The translations under genes were made by a program, and so were the position numbers. Of a stretch of 64,000 bases of DNA, positions 1-7,865 are shown one piece after another. Numbering within the stretch: position 1 is the stretch's first letter; the number at the start of each line of letters is the position of its first letter. The stretch is from Lacinutrix mariniflava (GTDB taxonomy: Bacteria > Bacteroidota > Bacteroidia > Flavobacteriales > Flavobacteriaceae): the NCBI RefSeq assembly GCF_001418015.1, contig NZ_LIQG01000026.1:992001-1056000 (forward strand), in the 5' to 3' direction. The notes under the pieces were generated by a model. That model saw only the letters and a program-made list of their open reading frames with translations. It was not told the origin of the DNA and ran no database searches.

Positions 1-420
1 GAAAATGCAATGTCGGAAACTACAGAGACTTATGTAGATAAGTTTTGGGAGTTAATCGATATTCTTTTAAATACCATTCTATTTGTATTAATAGGAATGG
101 AAATGTTAGTGCTTACATTTAAGATGGAGTATTTAATGGCTGGCTTAATTGCGATACCTTTAGTATTAGTGTGCAGATACCTATCATTGTTAGTGCCTAT
201 AAAGTTCTTTGAGAAGAAATTAAACTTTGTTCCCAAGACAAATTTAATAATGACTTGGGGAGGATTACGTGGTGGAATTTCTATTGCATTGGCCTTAGGT
301 TTAACGCAAGCTATGGAACGTGATTTGTTTTTAGTGATTACGTATGTCGTTGTTGTTTTTTCTATAGTATTTCAAGGATTGACAGTAGGTAAACTTATTA
401 AAAAATTAGAGGTTAAATAA
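1..420 (+). CDS. Cation:proton antiporter, C-terminal fragment (CPA1/NhaP type)
   Basis: This is the end of an inner-membrane Na+(K+)/H+ antiporter. The frame is open to base 1, so the true start lies outside the window and the ATG at base 10 is internal. What remains is about 139 residues with three or four hydrophobic segments and the motif WGGLRGGISIALAL, typical of the last transmembrane helices of CPA1 antiporters. The short cytoplasmic tail ends in a lysine-rich stretch, so this is not one of the forms with a long regulatory tail. xdhC begins 5 bases after the stop and may be co-transcribed. The family is clear. The ion transported cannot be told from this fragment. Confidence 0.85.
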   Translation, partial: ENAMSETTETYVDKFWELIDILLNTILFVLIGMEMLVLTFKMEYLMAGLIAIPLVLVCRYLSLLVPIKFFEKKLNFVPKTNLIMTWGGLRGGISIALALGLTQAMERDLFLVITYVVVVFSIVFQGLTVGKLIKKLEVK

Positions 421-425
421 TCTTT

Positions 426-1208
426 ATGCAAAACTGGATTACACTTTTAGCTGAATTTAAAAAACAACAAATACCTGTTGCGTTTATAACTGTAACCAAA
501 TGTTTAGGGTCAACACCTTGCGTTATTGGTTCCAGAATGCTAGTAACTAAAGACAAGGTTATTCATGGAACAATAGGAGGAGGAAAACTAGAATTTAAAG
601 CTATAGATGAAGCTATTATCGCATTGCAAGAAAATAAAATTATAGAATCTAGTTACACTTTAGGGCCAGAGTTCGAACAATGTTGTGGCGGAAAAGTAGA
701 ATTTATAATAGAACCTATGAATCAATTACCAGAATTATTTTTATTTGGAGCAGGACATATTGGTGTTGAAATTTCTAAATTATTAGTAGATACGCCTTTT
801 AAAGTGAATGTTATTGACTCTCGTGAAGGCTGGTTTTCTAATTTAGAATTAGACGAAAGTATTACTACGCATCAAACAACAGAAACGGATTTTGAAACAT
901 TTAAAGAGGTTGTTAATTGGGGAAGCAATAGTTATGTTTTAGTGTTGACACACAATCATGCTATCGATTTTGATATTATAACAATGGCTTTGCAAAATGA
1001 AACCAAATTTCTAGGATTAATAGGAAGTAAAACAAAAAAAGTAAGGTTTAATAACATGCTTATTAAAGAGATGAATATTCCTGAAGGGATGACTAATGTC
1101 GTTTGCCCAATAGGATTAGACATTGGAGGAGATACACCAAAAGAAATAGCCATTAGCGTAGTTGCGCAATTGCTACAAGTACACTACTTGTCTGTAAATA
1201 AAGAATAA
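426..1208 (+). CDS. xdhC: XdhC-family molybdenum cofactor insertion protein
   Basis: XdhC proteins bind molybdenum cofactor, promote its sulfuration and hand it to xanthine dehydrogenase. At 260 residues this is of usual length. The N-terminal XdhC/CoxI domain carries the GTIGGGKLEF motif and a CC pair in EQCCGGKVEF. The C-terminal Rossmann domain carries FLFGAGHIGVEI (GxGxxG) and ends with the conserved CPIGLDIGGDTPKEIAISV block. Its client is almost certainly XdhAB, encoded on the opposite strand 2.2 kb away. Gene 1254-2261 follows 45 bases later on the same strand, so the accessory gene appears to be expressed separately from the enzyme subunits. Confidence 0.9.
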   Translation: MQNWITLLAEFKKQQIPVAFITVTKCLGSTPCVIGSRMLVTKDKVIHGTIGGGKLEFKAIDEAIIALQENKIIESSYTLGPEFEQCCGGKVEFIIEPMNQLPELFLFGAGHIGVEISKLLVDTPFKVNVIDSREGWFSNLELDESITTHQTTETDFETFKEVVNWGSNSYVLVLTHNHAIDFDIITMALQNETKFLGLIGSKTKKVRFNNMLIKEMNIPEGMTNVVCPIGLDIGGDTPKEIAISVVAQLLQVHYLSVNKE

Positions 1209-1253
1209 AAATAGCAGCTGTCGCTAAAGAGTATAGCGAAGAATCTTTGTCTT

Positions 1254-2261
1254 ATGAAAAGCAATAAATCCATTATAGATAAACTAACTGCACTTTGGGC
1301 TTTAAATGAGTCTGGTTTAGGAGGTTTTTTGCATGTGTTTAACTCACCTTTTACAGGTTTAATTGTTGGAGGACTATCCATATTACTTATTAGTTTAATT
1401 GCGTTTTATGCCGAAAACAAATGGCAAACACTTTTAAAAGCTTTGGTAATTGTCTTGATTATAAAAATGGCAGTGAGTCCATATTCGCCATTTGGAGCCT
1501 ATGTAGCGGTGAGTTTTCAAGCTGTTTTAGGTGCGCTTTTATTTTCTAATTTCTCATGGAAAGGTCTAACAATAATGGTTTTAGGAATGGTGACATTTCT
1601 AGAATCGGCACTTCAAAAATTATTAATTTTAACAATTGTTTATGGCACCAATCTTTGGGAGGCTATTGATATTTATGGAGCATGGGTTCAAAAGAAATTA
1701 AATTTTTTATCCGAGACATCTACAACATCCTTTATAGTAACAACCTACCTTTTGGTTTATGGAATCTGTGGGATTTTAGCAGGGATTTTTATAAAAAACA
1801 CCATTAAAATTATTTCAAATAAAACTGAAACTGATTTTTATCTCAACCTTGAAAAGAGCGAAGCCGATATTAAAAATAAAAAAGTTTCTTTTAAAACAAA
1901 AATTATTTGGGTTTGGCTAATAACGGTTGCGGTTATTGTTTTAGCATTTTCGATATTTGGTGGACCTCTTTTTGGATGGCAAAAGGCTATTTATATTGTA
2001 TTACGAAGCTTCTTAATTTTAATGCTTTGGTATTTAATTATAGGCCCGTTTTTATTAAAAGTAATACGAAAATACTTGCATAAAAAAGAATCTAAATACC
2101 AGGAGGACATTACAAATGCCATGGATTTATTTCCTTATTTCCGACAGATAATTTTATTTACATGGAATGAAACTAGGCCTTTAAAAGGTTATGTAAGATT
2201 TCAATACTTTATTGCGAATAGCATTTCTAATTGTATTCATTTTAAAACGCCTTCGGAATGA
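1254..2261 (+). CDS. Polytopic membrane protein of unknown function (possible transporter component)
   Basis: I do not recognise this 335-residue protein with confidence. It shows about five hydrophobic segments in residues 30-195, a charged cytoplasmic-looking stretch (about 195-215), two further transmembrane segments (about 220-270), and a basic C-terminal tail. The segment SPYSPFGAYVAVSFQAVLGALLF resembles the small-residue-rich helices of ECF-transporter substrate-binding (S) components, but the resemblance is weak. The gene overlaps the next one by 4 bases (ATGA), so the two are translationally coupled. Placement between xdhC and an NTPase, beside xanthine dehydrogenase, suggests a role in purine or molybdenum-cofactor metabolism. 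This is inference from context only. Confidence 0.6.
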   Translation: MKSNKSIIDKLTALWALNESGLGGFLHVFNSPFTGLIVGGLSILLISLIAFYAENKWQTLLKALVIVLIIKMAVSPYSPFGAYVAVSFQAVLGALLFSNFSWKGLTIMVLGMVTFLESALQKLLILTIVYGTNLWEAIDIYGAWVQKKLNFLSETSTTSFIVTTYLLVYGICGILAGIFIKNTIKIISNKTETDFYLNLEKSEADIKNKKVSFKTKIIWVWLITVAVIVLAFSIFGGPLFGWQKAIYIVLRSFLILMLWYLIIGPFLLKVIRKYLHKKESKYQEDITNAMDLFPYFRQIILFTWNETRPLKGYVRFQYFIANSISNCIHFKTPSE

Positions 2262-2743
2262 TTTATATTCTTACAGGAAACATTCGTACAGGGAAAACAA
2301 CAGCTTTGTTAAATTGGTCCAATGCTCGAAACGATGTCGATGGTTTATTATGTCCAGATAATGAAGCGGGAAAACGCTATTTTCTGAAAGTTAAAACGAA
2401 AGAAGAATTTGAGTTTGAAGTTGAAACTGAAATTGAAGCAATCCTTAAAATAGGAAACTTTAAATTTTTACAATCTGCTTTTAAAAAAGCAAATGATTAT
2501 TTACTTTTAATTGCTTCAGAAACTCAAAACCTTTACGTAATTATAGATGAACTCGGAAAATTAGAATTAAAAAATGAAGGTTTACATCGTGCTGCTGAAA
2601 AAATAATTCCGGAATATGAATTCAATAAAAGCGAACATATCATTTTGGTAGTTCGTGATTATTTATTGGAAGCTGTTTTGATAAAGTATGACATCTCTCA
2701 ATATGTGATTCTGAAAAAAGAAGATTTAGGATTATTAAAGTAA
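2258..2743 (+). CDS. THEP1-like P-loop nucleoside-triphosphatase
   Basis: This is a 161-residue P-loop NTPase. Walker A is GNIRTGKTT at residues 7-15, and Walker B is VIIDELGKLEL near residues 95-105. This is the arrangement of the THEP1/NTPase_1 family, whose members hydrolyse several NTPs and whose cellular role is poorly known. It begins inside the end of the preceding membrane-protein gene (ATGA overlap), which implies stoichiometric expression and perhaps a complex in which the NTPase drives or gates the membrane protein. The purine-catabolic context agrees with a nucleotide- or cofactor-related task. The family call is firm, the role is not. Confidence 0.75.
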   Translation: MIYILTGNIRTGKTTALLNWSNARNDVDGLLCPDNEAGKRYFLKVKTKEEFEFEVETEIEAILKIGNFKFLQSAFKKANDYLLLIASETQNLYVIIDELGKLELKNEGLHRAAEKIIPEYEFNKSEHIILVVRDYLLEAVLIKYDISQYVILKKEDLGLLK

Positions 2744-2780
2744 TTTGGCATGCCACATCACAGAGTAACATTTGTAATTG

Positions 2781-2822
2781 TATTATGCTTTAGCTGAAAA
2801 TAGTTTCACCTAAAGCATAATA
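2781..2822. terminator. Inverted repeat between convergent genes, possible bidirectional terminator
   Basis: A 13-bp perfect inverted repeat (2781-2793 and 2810-2822, arms TATTATGCTTTAG / CTAAAGCATAATA, 16-nt loop) lies between the plus-strand NTPase gene and the convergent minus-strand gene, and overlaps the last codons of the latter. There is no T-tract and the stem is AT-rich, so terminator activity is only likely, not certain. Confidence 0.4.
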
Positions 2823-3164
2823 AATTGCCATAATAGCTGAGTATACAGCGCTTCCGAGAAATCGCCATTTAAGCTTAAATCGATTTTGAATAACATAGTT
2901 TGCTAAAAACGAAATAGGGATGTTTACCAAGAACGACCAGAAAGCAATCTCTATAAGATTAAAGCCAATAGCCTCAAATTGTCCTGAAAATAGTTTAATA
3001 AACAATAAATGTCGTGCTACCCATAACGGATTAAAATAGGCTATTGCTAAACCTGTTTTTGTTAATACAGCTCGTGCTCCTTTTAAAAACTGTGTCTTTT
3101 TTACAATCCAATCAAAATAGTTAGGGATCTCGAACGCATAAAAAGTGGCGCCAATAAATGCCAT
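2790..3164 (-). CDS. Mpv17/PMP22-like membrane protein, N-terminus uncertain
   Basis: The 124-residue frame from the first ATG is hydrophobic, with about four membrane segments. Its C-terminal part (WSFLVNIPISFLANYVIQNR, then about 20 hydrophobic residues) resembles the C-terminal signature of the Mpv17/PMP22 family of small channel-like proteins. The frame stays open upstream to 3281 and this extension also looks coding: it reads ALIYSAGDTTAALI, where Mpv17 proteins have a conserved GD. However, the extension has no ATG, GTG or TTG before an in-frame TAA at 3282-3284. A palindromic repeat (3291-3367) starts just beyond. The gene has therefore either lost its start or uses an unusual one. The family assignment rests on remembered similarity and is moderate. 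Confidence 0.5.
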   Translation of the reverse strand: MAFIGATFYAFEIPNYFDWIVKKTQFLKGARAVLTKTGLAIAYFNPLWVARHLLFIKLFSGQFEAIGFNLIEIAFWSFLVNIPISFLANYVIQNRFKLKWRFLGSAVYSAIMAIYYALGETIFS

Positions 3165-3290
3165 GCCCAGTAAGCGATGCCATGAAAATTCGTCAACTAT
3201 TAAAGCTGCTGTTGTATCTCCAGCACTATAAATAAGTGCTCCTTTAAGGATGTTTTGTATTTTGTAATGTAGTGCGATAGCTTATTTTAT

Positions 3291-3367
3291 TATCCTGCAA
3301 GGTTTCAAAAACCTTGTAGGTATTTATTTTTTTATCCCTACAAGGTCAAAAAATGACCTCGCAGGAT
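3291..3367. repeat. Palindromic intergenic repeat, CCTGCAAGGTTT family (copy A)
   Basis: Outer arms TATCCTGCAAGGT and its near-complement at 3354-3367 enclose two inner arms, CCTTGTAGG and CCTACAAGG, so the element can fold as a nested double hairpin. Related sequences lie at 21361-21414 and 26806-26837, always between genes. It lies 17 bases beyond the stop of xdhB and abuts the broken-looking N-terminus of the Mpv17-like gene. Confidence 0.7.
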
Positions 3368-3383
3368 ATTTACAATTATATGT

Positions 3384-5717
3384 TTAGTTTTTATACAAGC
3401 CCATCAACACTTTTTCTGGCGTCATTGGTGCATGAAACTCTAGGGCATGGTTAGGATTAAACGCTTTAATAGCGTTCTGAAGTGCAAAATAAGCACCAAT
3501 GCCATACATTAAAGGCGGTTCGCCAACAGCTTTAGATTTTAAAATAGCCATGTCATTGCCTTCGGTTTCTACAGGAATTACTTCTACCGTTTTAGGAACG
3601 GAAAATATATCAGGAATCTTGTAAGTAGACAAAGCGTTAGATAATAATTTGCCTTCTTTATTATACGCAATTTCTTCCATCGTCATCCATCCAATACCTT
3701 GTATTAACGCACCTTCCACTTGTCCTAAGTCAATACCTTCACTCATACTTTTCCCATAATCGTGTACAATTTTTACAGAGTCAAATTCGTAAGTGCCACG
3801 AGTACAATCTATGGTTACAGTTGTAATTGCTGTGCCATAAACGTGGTAGGCAAAAGGATGTCCTTTTTCTTTTGTTTTATCAAAGTGAATTTCTGGTGTT
3901 GCGTAATGCGCGTTTTCGGTTAAAGCCACACGTTTTAACATGGCAGAACTGATGAGGTTTGTCCACGATAATTCGGATTTGTTTCCGTTTACAAAAACAG
4001 CTTCTTCTTTTAAAGTAATACTGTCTTTGGATACTTGTAAATCTTCCGAAGCTACTATTTTTAAGCGTTCTAAAAGCGAATGACAAGCCATTAAGGTTGC
4101 TTTTCCGTTTAAATCTGCGGTCGAACTGGCAGCAGATGGTGAGGTGTTTGCAACTCTGGTTGTATTGGTGGTTTCTATTTTAATTTTTTCAATGGAAACA
4201 GAAAACACATCGGCAGCAATTTGCATCATTTTCGTGTTTACACCTTGTCCCATTTCTACAGCAGCCGTACTAATTCCGATGCTTCCGTCTAAATAGATAT
4301 GCACCAAAGCACGTGCATGATTCATAGGTGTATTGGTAAACGAAATACCAAAGGTAATTGGCATAAAAGACAAACCTTTTTTAAATGCTTTGTTGTTTTT
4401 ATTAAAGTCTGTAACGTCTTGCTCTAAAGCATCACTATTAAATATGGTTTTAGCAGAATTCCAGGTGTTTTTGGCTTCTACTTTTTTTGCTATTTGTCCG
4501 TAAGAAAACGTGTCGTTTTCCTCTAGTAAATTGATTTCCTGAATTTGTCTTGCGCTCACACCAATTTTAGAAGCTGCTTTTGCAATAGCCGATTCTATAA
4601 CAAACATGCCTTGTGGTCCACCAAAACCTCTAAAGGCTGTATTTGGTGGTAAATTGGTTTTACAACTTAATACTTTGGTTGTTACGTTTGGTACAAAATA
4701 GCTATTGGTAGCATGAAACAGTGTGCGCTCTGCAATTGCAGGAGATAAATCTGCTGCAGCTCCAGAATTTTGTAAAAACTCGGTTTGATACGCTAGAATT
4801 TTTAGGTCTTTAGATAAGCCAATTTTATACGTGCTTTCATAAGGATGACGTTTTCCTGTCATGCGTAAATCGTCATGACGATTCAATATTAATTTTACCG
4901 ATTGATTTAAATGGTAAGTCGCTAAAGCTGCCATTACCGCCCATGGTGTTGCTTGGTCTTCTTTCCCTCCAAAACCTCCGCCAAGTCGCATAACATCTAC
5001 TTCAATTTTGTGCATTGCAACACCCAAAACTTGAGCAATTGTTTTCTGTACAGAAGTTGGGCCTTGTGTGGATGATGTTACTTTTATATTACCGTTTTCT
5101 AAAGGTTCGGCATAGGCGCCTTGCGCTTCAATATATAAATGTTCTTGTCCGTTAGAAAAGGTTTCGCCTTCAAAAACATACTCGCAATCTTGGAATGCTT
5201 TTTCGGTGTTACCTAGACTAAAAGATCTTGGTGCATTAATAAAACTACCTTTTGCTTTGGCTTCTTTTGCGGTGGTGATTACTGGTAAATCTTCAATATT
5301 GATTTCTATTAAGCTTCTTGCTTTTCTTGCAATAAATTCCGATTCGGCAACAATTAATGCAATTGGCATGCCCCAGAAATGGACTTCATGTTCAGCAAAT
5401 AAAGGTTCGTCTGGAATAATACCACCAATTTCGTTTTTACCAGGAATATCTTTATAAGTAAAAATACGTTCCACACCTTCCAAAGCTTCTGCTTTAGAAT
5501 AATCGATACTTTTTATTTTTCCGTGGGCTTTTGGTGAATCAAAAACAACACCATGAAAAGTACCTTGTCTAATATTTATATCATCTACATATAAAGACTC
5601 GCCACGCACATGTGTGTAAGAATCTAAGTTTTTAATGCTTCGTTTTAAAGCGATAGAAACAGCGTCCAATTTGGAGTTTAAAACTTTATTTGATTTGTTT
5701 TTATGCATGCTGAACAA
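3384..5717 (-). CDS. xdhB: Xanthine dehydrogenase, molybdopterin-binding subunit
   Basis: This is the large catalytic subunit that oxidises hypoxanthine and xanthine to urate at a Mo-pterin centre. The 777 residues cover both halves of the xanthine oxidase/aldehyde oxidase molybdopterin domain. Visible landmarks are LGGGFGGKEDQATPWA (pterin-binding glycine loop), PPNTAFRGFGGPQGMF (the block with the active-site arginine), VEMGQGVNTKMMQIAA, and near the C-terminus KAVGEPPLMYGIGAYFA with the conserved glutamate after VG. It begins inside the last 17 bases of xdhA, so the pair is translationally coupled in the order xdhA-xdhB. XdhC on the other strand probably loads its cofactor. Confidence 0.93.
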   Translation of the reverse strand: MFSMHKNKSNKVLNSKLDAVSIALKRSIKNLDSYTHVRGESLYVDDINIRQGTFHGVVFDSPKAHGKIKSIDYSKAEALEGVERIFTYKDIPGKNEIGGIIPDEPLFAEHEVHFWGMPIALIVAESEFIARKARSLIEINIEDLPVITTAKEAKAKGSFINAPRSFSLGNTEKAFQDCEYVFEGETFSNGQEHLYIEAQGAYAEPLENGNIKVTSSTQGPTSVQKTIAQVLGVAMHKIEVDVMRLGGGFGGKEDQATPWAVMAALATYHLNQSVKLILNRHDDLRMTGKRHPYESTYKIGLSKDLKILAYQTEFLQNSGAAADLSPAIAERTLFHATNSYFVPNVTTKVLSCKTNLPPNTAFRGFGGPQGMFVIESAIAKAASKIGVSARQIQEINLLEENDTFSYGQIAKKVEAKNTWNSAKTIFNSDALEQDVTDFNKNNKAFKKGLSFMPITFGISFTNTPMNHARALVHIYLDGSIGISTAAVEMGQGVNTKMMQIAADVFSVSIEKIKIETTNTTRVANTSPSAASSTADLNGKATLMACHSLLERLKIVASEDLQVSKDSITLKEEAVFVNGNKSELSWTNLISSAMLKRVALTENAHYATPEIHFDKTKEKGHPFAYHVYGTAITTVTIDCTRGTYEFDSVKIVHDYGKSMSEGIDLGQVEGALIQGIGWMTMEEIAYNKEGKLLSNALSTYKIPDIFSVPKTVEVIPVETEGNDMAILKSKAVGEPPLMYGIGAYFALQNAIKAFNPNHALEFHAPMTPEKVLMGLYKN

Positions 5718-7110
5718 AATCGTTTAAGGTGAAATTATTTGGAAACAATGTCGTGAAATGTGCGAAAAATAATTGTCTTGCTAGTAAGCGTTTGTAATCG
5801 CTAGTACCACGAACATCACTAATTGGAGCAATTTCTTTTTGAAGCATGGCGTTAGCTTCCAATATCGTTTCTGTATTCAATTGTTTTCCTTTTAAGAAAG
5901 CTGAAGTATCATGTAGATATTTAGGGATTGCCGCAACGCCTCCAATAGATACATTAGCTTCTGTAATAGTCTCGTTTTCTACTGAAAGATGTATAGCAGA
6001 ATTCACGCTCGCAATATCGAGATGTGTTCGCTTGCAAACTTTTTCAAAATTGAAAAAAGAATGTTTTGCTGGTAATTTGAAGCTGATTGCTTTTAAAAGT
6101 TCACTTTCATTTAAATCAAAAGTTTTATAACCTTGATAAAAGTCTTTAAGTAGAATGGTGCGTTCTTTTTCTTCGGAATTTATTATCGTAATTTCACTAT
6201 TAAGAGCTAAAAAGAAAATGGTCATGTCGCCAATTGGTGATGCATTAACAAGGTTACCACCTAAAGAGGCCATGTTTCTAATTTGCTCTGAAGACACCAG
6301 TTTTAAATGTGTTCTTAAGTTTGGTAAAAGACTATTTAGTTTTTTATGATTCCATAAATCTGAAACCGTAATGTTTGTGCCAATTGTGCACTTTCCATTT
6401 TCAATAGAAATACCTTTCAGATAGTCTTTTTCTGCAATAAGATGGACCGTTCTGTCGGCTAAATTATCTGCTTGCTGTACGTATAAATCCGTTCCGCCAG
6501 AAACATATTTCCCTTTAGGCTGATTTAAATCTTTAGTTTCTAAATCTTTTAATCGTTCTGGAATACCTTCAAAATAATCAGGAATAAATTCATTTTCAAT
6601 TAACCATTTGAAAGTATTTTTTTCTTGATTCTCTAATTTTTTAACCACTTGGTGTGCTGCTTTTTCAATGGCTTTGTAACCTGTGCATCTGCAAATGTTT
6701 CCGCTAATGGCATCTATTGCATTACTGTAGTTGTTTTCAGAATTTGACAACGCAAAACCTGTTAAAGCAACCACAAAACCTGGAGTGCAAAATCCGCATT
6801 GTGTTGCGTAATTTGCTTTCATGGCTTGTTGGGCTGCGGTTAATTTGTTTTTTAAATTTGTGCCTTCAACTGTTACAATGTGCTTGCCGTGCGCATTTCC
6901 TAAAGGAGAAATGCATGAAGTAATACTTTGGTATTCCATAGTATTATTGGTTAAAGTGCCAACTAAAACTGTGCAAGCACCACAATCACCTTCACGACAG
7001 CCAATTTTGGTTCCTGTAAGGCGTTGTTGGTAACGAACAAAATCCAATAAGGTTATTCCAGAATGTTCTGGAGTTTTAATGGTTTTGTTATTTAAGATGA
7101 AGGTTATCAT
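5701..7110 (-). CDS. xdhA: Xanthine dehydrogenase, iron-sulfur and FAD subunit
   Basis: This subunit passes electrons from the Mo centre through two [2Fe-2S] clusters to FAD and NAD+. Of its 469 residues, 1-80 form the plant-type ferredoxin domain with Cys38, Cys43, Cys46 and Cys66. Residues 90-150 form the second cluster domain with Cys105, Cys108, Cys140 and Cys142 (CGFC...CRC). The rest is the FAD domain, with YVSGGTDLYV and LGGNLVNASPIGD as flavin-binding loops. The Fe-S/FAD fusion plus a separate Mo subunit is the bacterial two-subunit form. The upstream gap holds a dispersed repeat, then guaD, whose product makes xanthine. Confidence 0.93.
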   Translation of the reverse strand: MITFILNNKTIKTPEHSGITLLDFVRYQQRLTGTKIGCREGDCGACTVLVGTLTNNTMEYQSITSCISPLGNAHGKHIVTVEGTNLKNKLTAAQQAMKANYATQCGFCTPGFVVALTGFALSNSENNYSNAIDAISGNICRCTGYKAIEKAAHQVVKKLENQEKNTFKWLIENEFIPDYFEGIPERLKDLETKDLNQPKGKYVSGGTDLYVQQADNLADRTVHLIAEKDYLKGISIENGKCTIGTNITVSDLWNHKKLNSLLPNLRTHLKLVSSEQIRNMASLGGNLVNASPIGDMTIFFLALNSEITIINSEEKERTILLKDFYQGYKTFDLNESELLKAISFKLPAKHSFFNFEKVCKRTHLDIASVNSAIHLSVENETITEANVSIGGVAAIPKYLHDTSAFLKGKQLNTETILEANAMLQKEIAPISDVRGTSDYKRLLARQLFFAHFTTLFPNNFTLNDFVQHA

Positions 7111-7168
7111 GTGTTTAAAATCGTTCTCAATAGTTCTGTTAATCTGTGAGCCAAAAACTTAATTTATC

Positions 7169-7274
7169 GTCACTTCGAGTGAAATTCTTTTTTTTAGAAT
7201 TTTGTATCGAGAAGCTTTTAAGTACAAAGGTTCTCGATACATATATAGCTCACTTAAAACACTCGAACAGACGT
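7169..7274. repeat. Dispersed palindromic intergenic element (copy 1)
   Basis: This roughly 105-bp element lies between xdhA and guaD. It begins GTCACTTCGAGTGAAATTC and contains two facing TATCGAGAA/TTCTCGATA arms. Its reverse complement matches 32822-32918, upstream of argH, closely over most of its length, including the run of T/A that separates the outer and inner arms. It has no coding capacity and looks like a REP- or MITE-type element. Confidence 0.7.
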
Positions 7275-7284
7275 AATCTATAAT

Positions 7285-7758
7285 TTAATACTCCGTTTTA
7301 TCCATTTTTTTAGTCCATTCTTGGAATGGCTCTAAGGCAATCTCACGCGCTAGTTGCTCAAAAGGAATGCTTCTTTCAGAATAAGGTAATGGAATTTCTT
7401 TGTAAATAAATTCATCATCAAAACCAATATTTGCAGCATCGACTTGGTTACTTCCGTAATAGACTTTATCTGGTCTAGCCCAATAAATAGCGCCTAAACA
7501 CATAGGGCAAGGTTCGCAAGAAGTGTAAATTTCACAACCATCTAGTTGAAATGAATCTAAGTTTTTACAAGCATCTCTAATAGCTGTAACTTCTGCATGT
7601 GCAGTTGGGTCGTTAGTAGAGGTTACTTTGTTATTTCCGCGTCCTACAATTTTTCCATCTTTTACTACAACGCAACCAAACGGTCCTCCTTCGTTGTTAT
7701 TCATTCCTTTTAAAGCTGCGTTTACAGCTTCTTTCATGAATTCATCTTTGTTTATCAT
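7285..7758 (-). CDS. guaD: Guanine deaminase (cytidine-deaminase fold)
   Basis: This enzyme hydrolyses guanine to xanthine and ammonia in the cytoplasm. The 157 residues match the short Bacillus-type guanine deaminase. The zinc site is visible as HAE (His54, Glu56 as proton shuttle) and CEPCPMC (Cys84, Cys87), in the arrangement of the CDA superfamily. Its product is the substrate of XdhAB encoded just downstream on the same strand, so guaD-xdhA-xdhB forms a guanine-to-urate route. A tRNA adenosine deaminase (TadA) is the main alternative, but the purine-catabolic neighbourhood and the C-terminal tail favour guanine deaminase. Confidence 0.88.
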   Translation of the reverse strand: MINKDEFMKEAVNAALKGMNNNEGGPFGCVVVKDGKIVGRGNNKVTSTNDPTAHAEVTAIRDACKNLDSFQLDGCEIYTSCEPCPMCLGAIYWARPDKVYYGSNQVDAANIGFDDEFIYKEIPLPYSERSIPFEQLAREIALEPFQEWTKKMDKTEY

Positions 7759-7810
7759 ATATAATAATTGTTTGTTTTTTTTAATTGTATTTTAATAAAG
7801 GTATTAAATT

Positions 7811-7839
7811 CAAAAATAAGAAGGTCAAAGAAAATCAAA
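7811..7839 (-). promoter_or_regulatory. Candidate Bacteroidota promoter of guaD
   Basis: Reading the minus strand, TTTG (7836-7839), a 17-base spacer and TATTTTTG (7811-7818) fit the Bacteroidota -33 TTTG / -7 TAnnTTTG pattern. Transcription would start near 7804, about 45 bases before the guaD ATG. This is a pattern match only. Confidence 0.4.
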
Positions 7840-7865
7840 GAGATTTATTTAAACTATTTCTGAAA

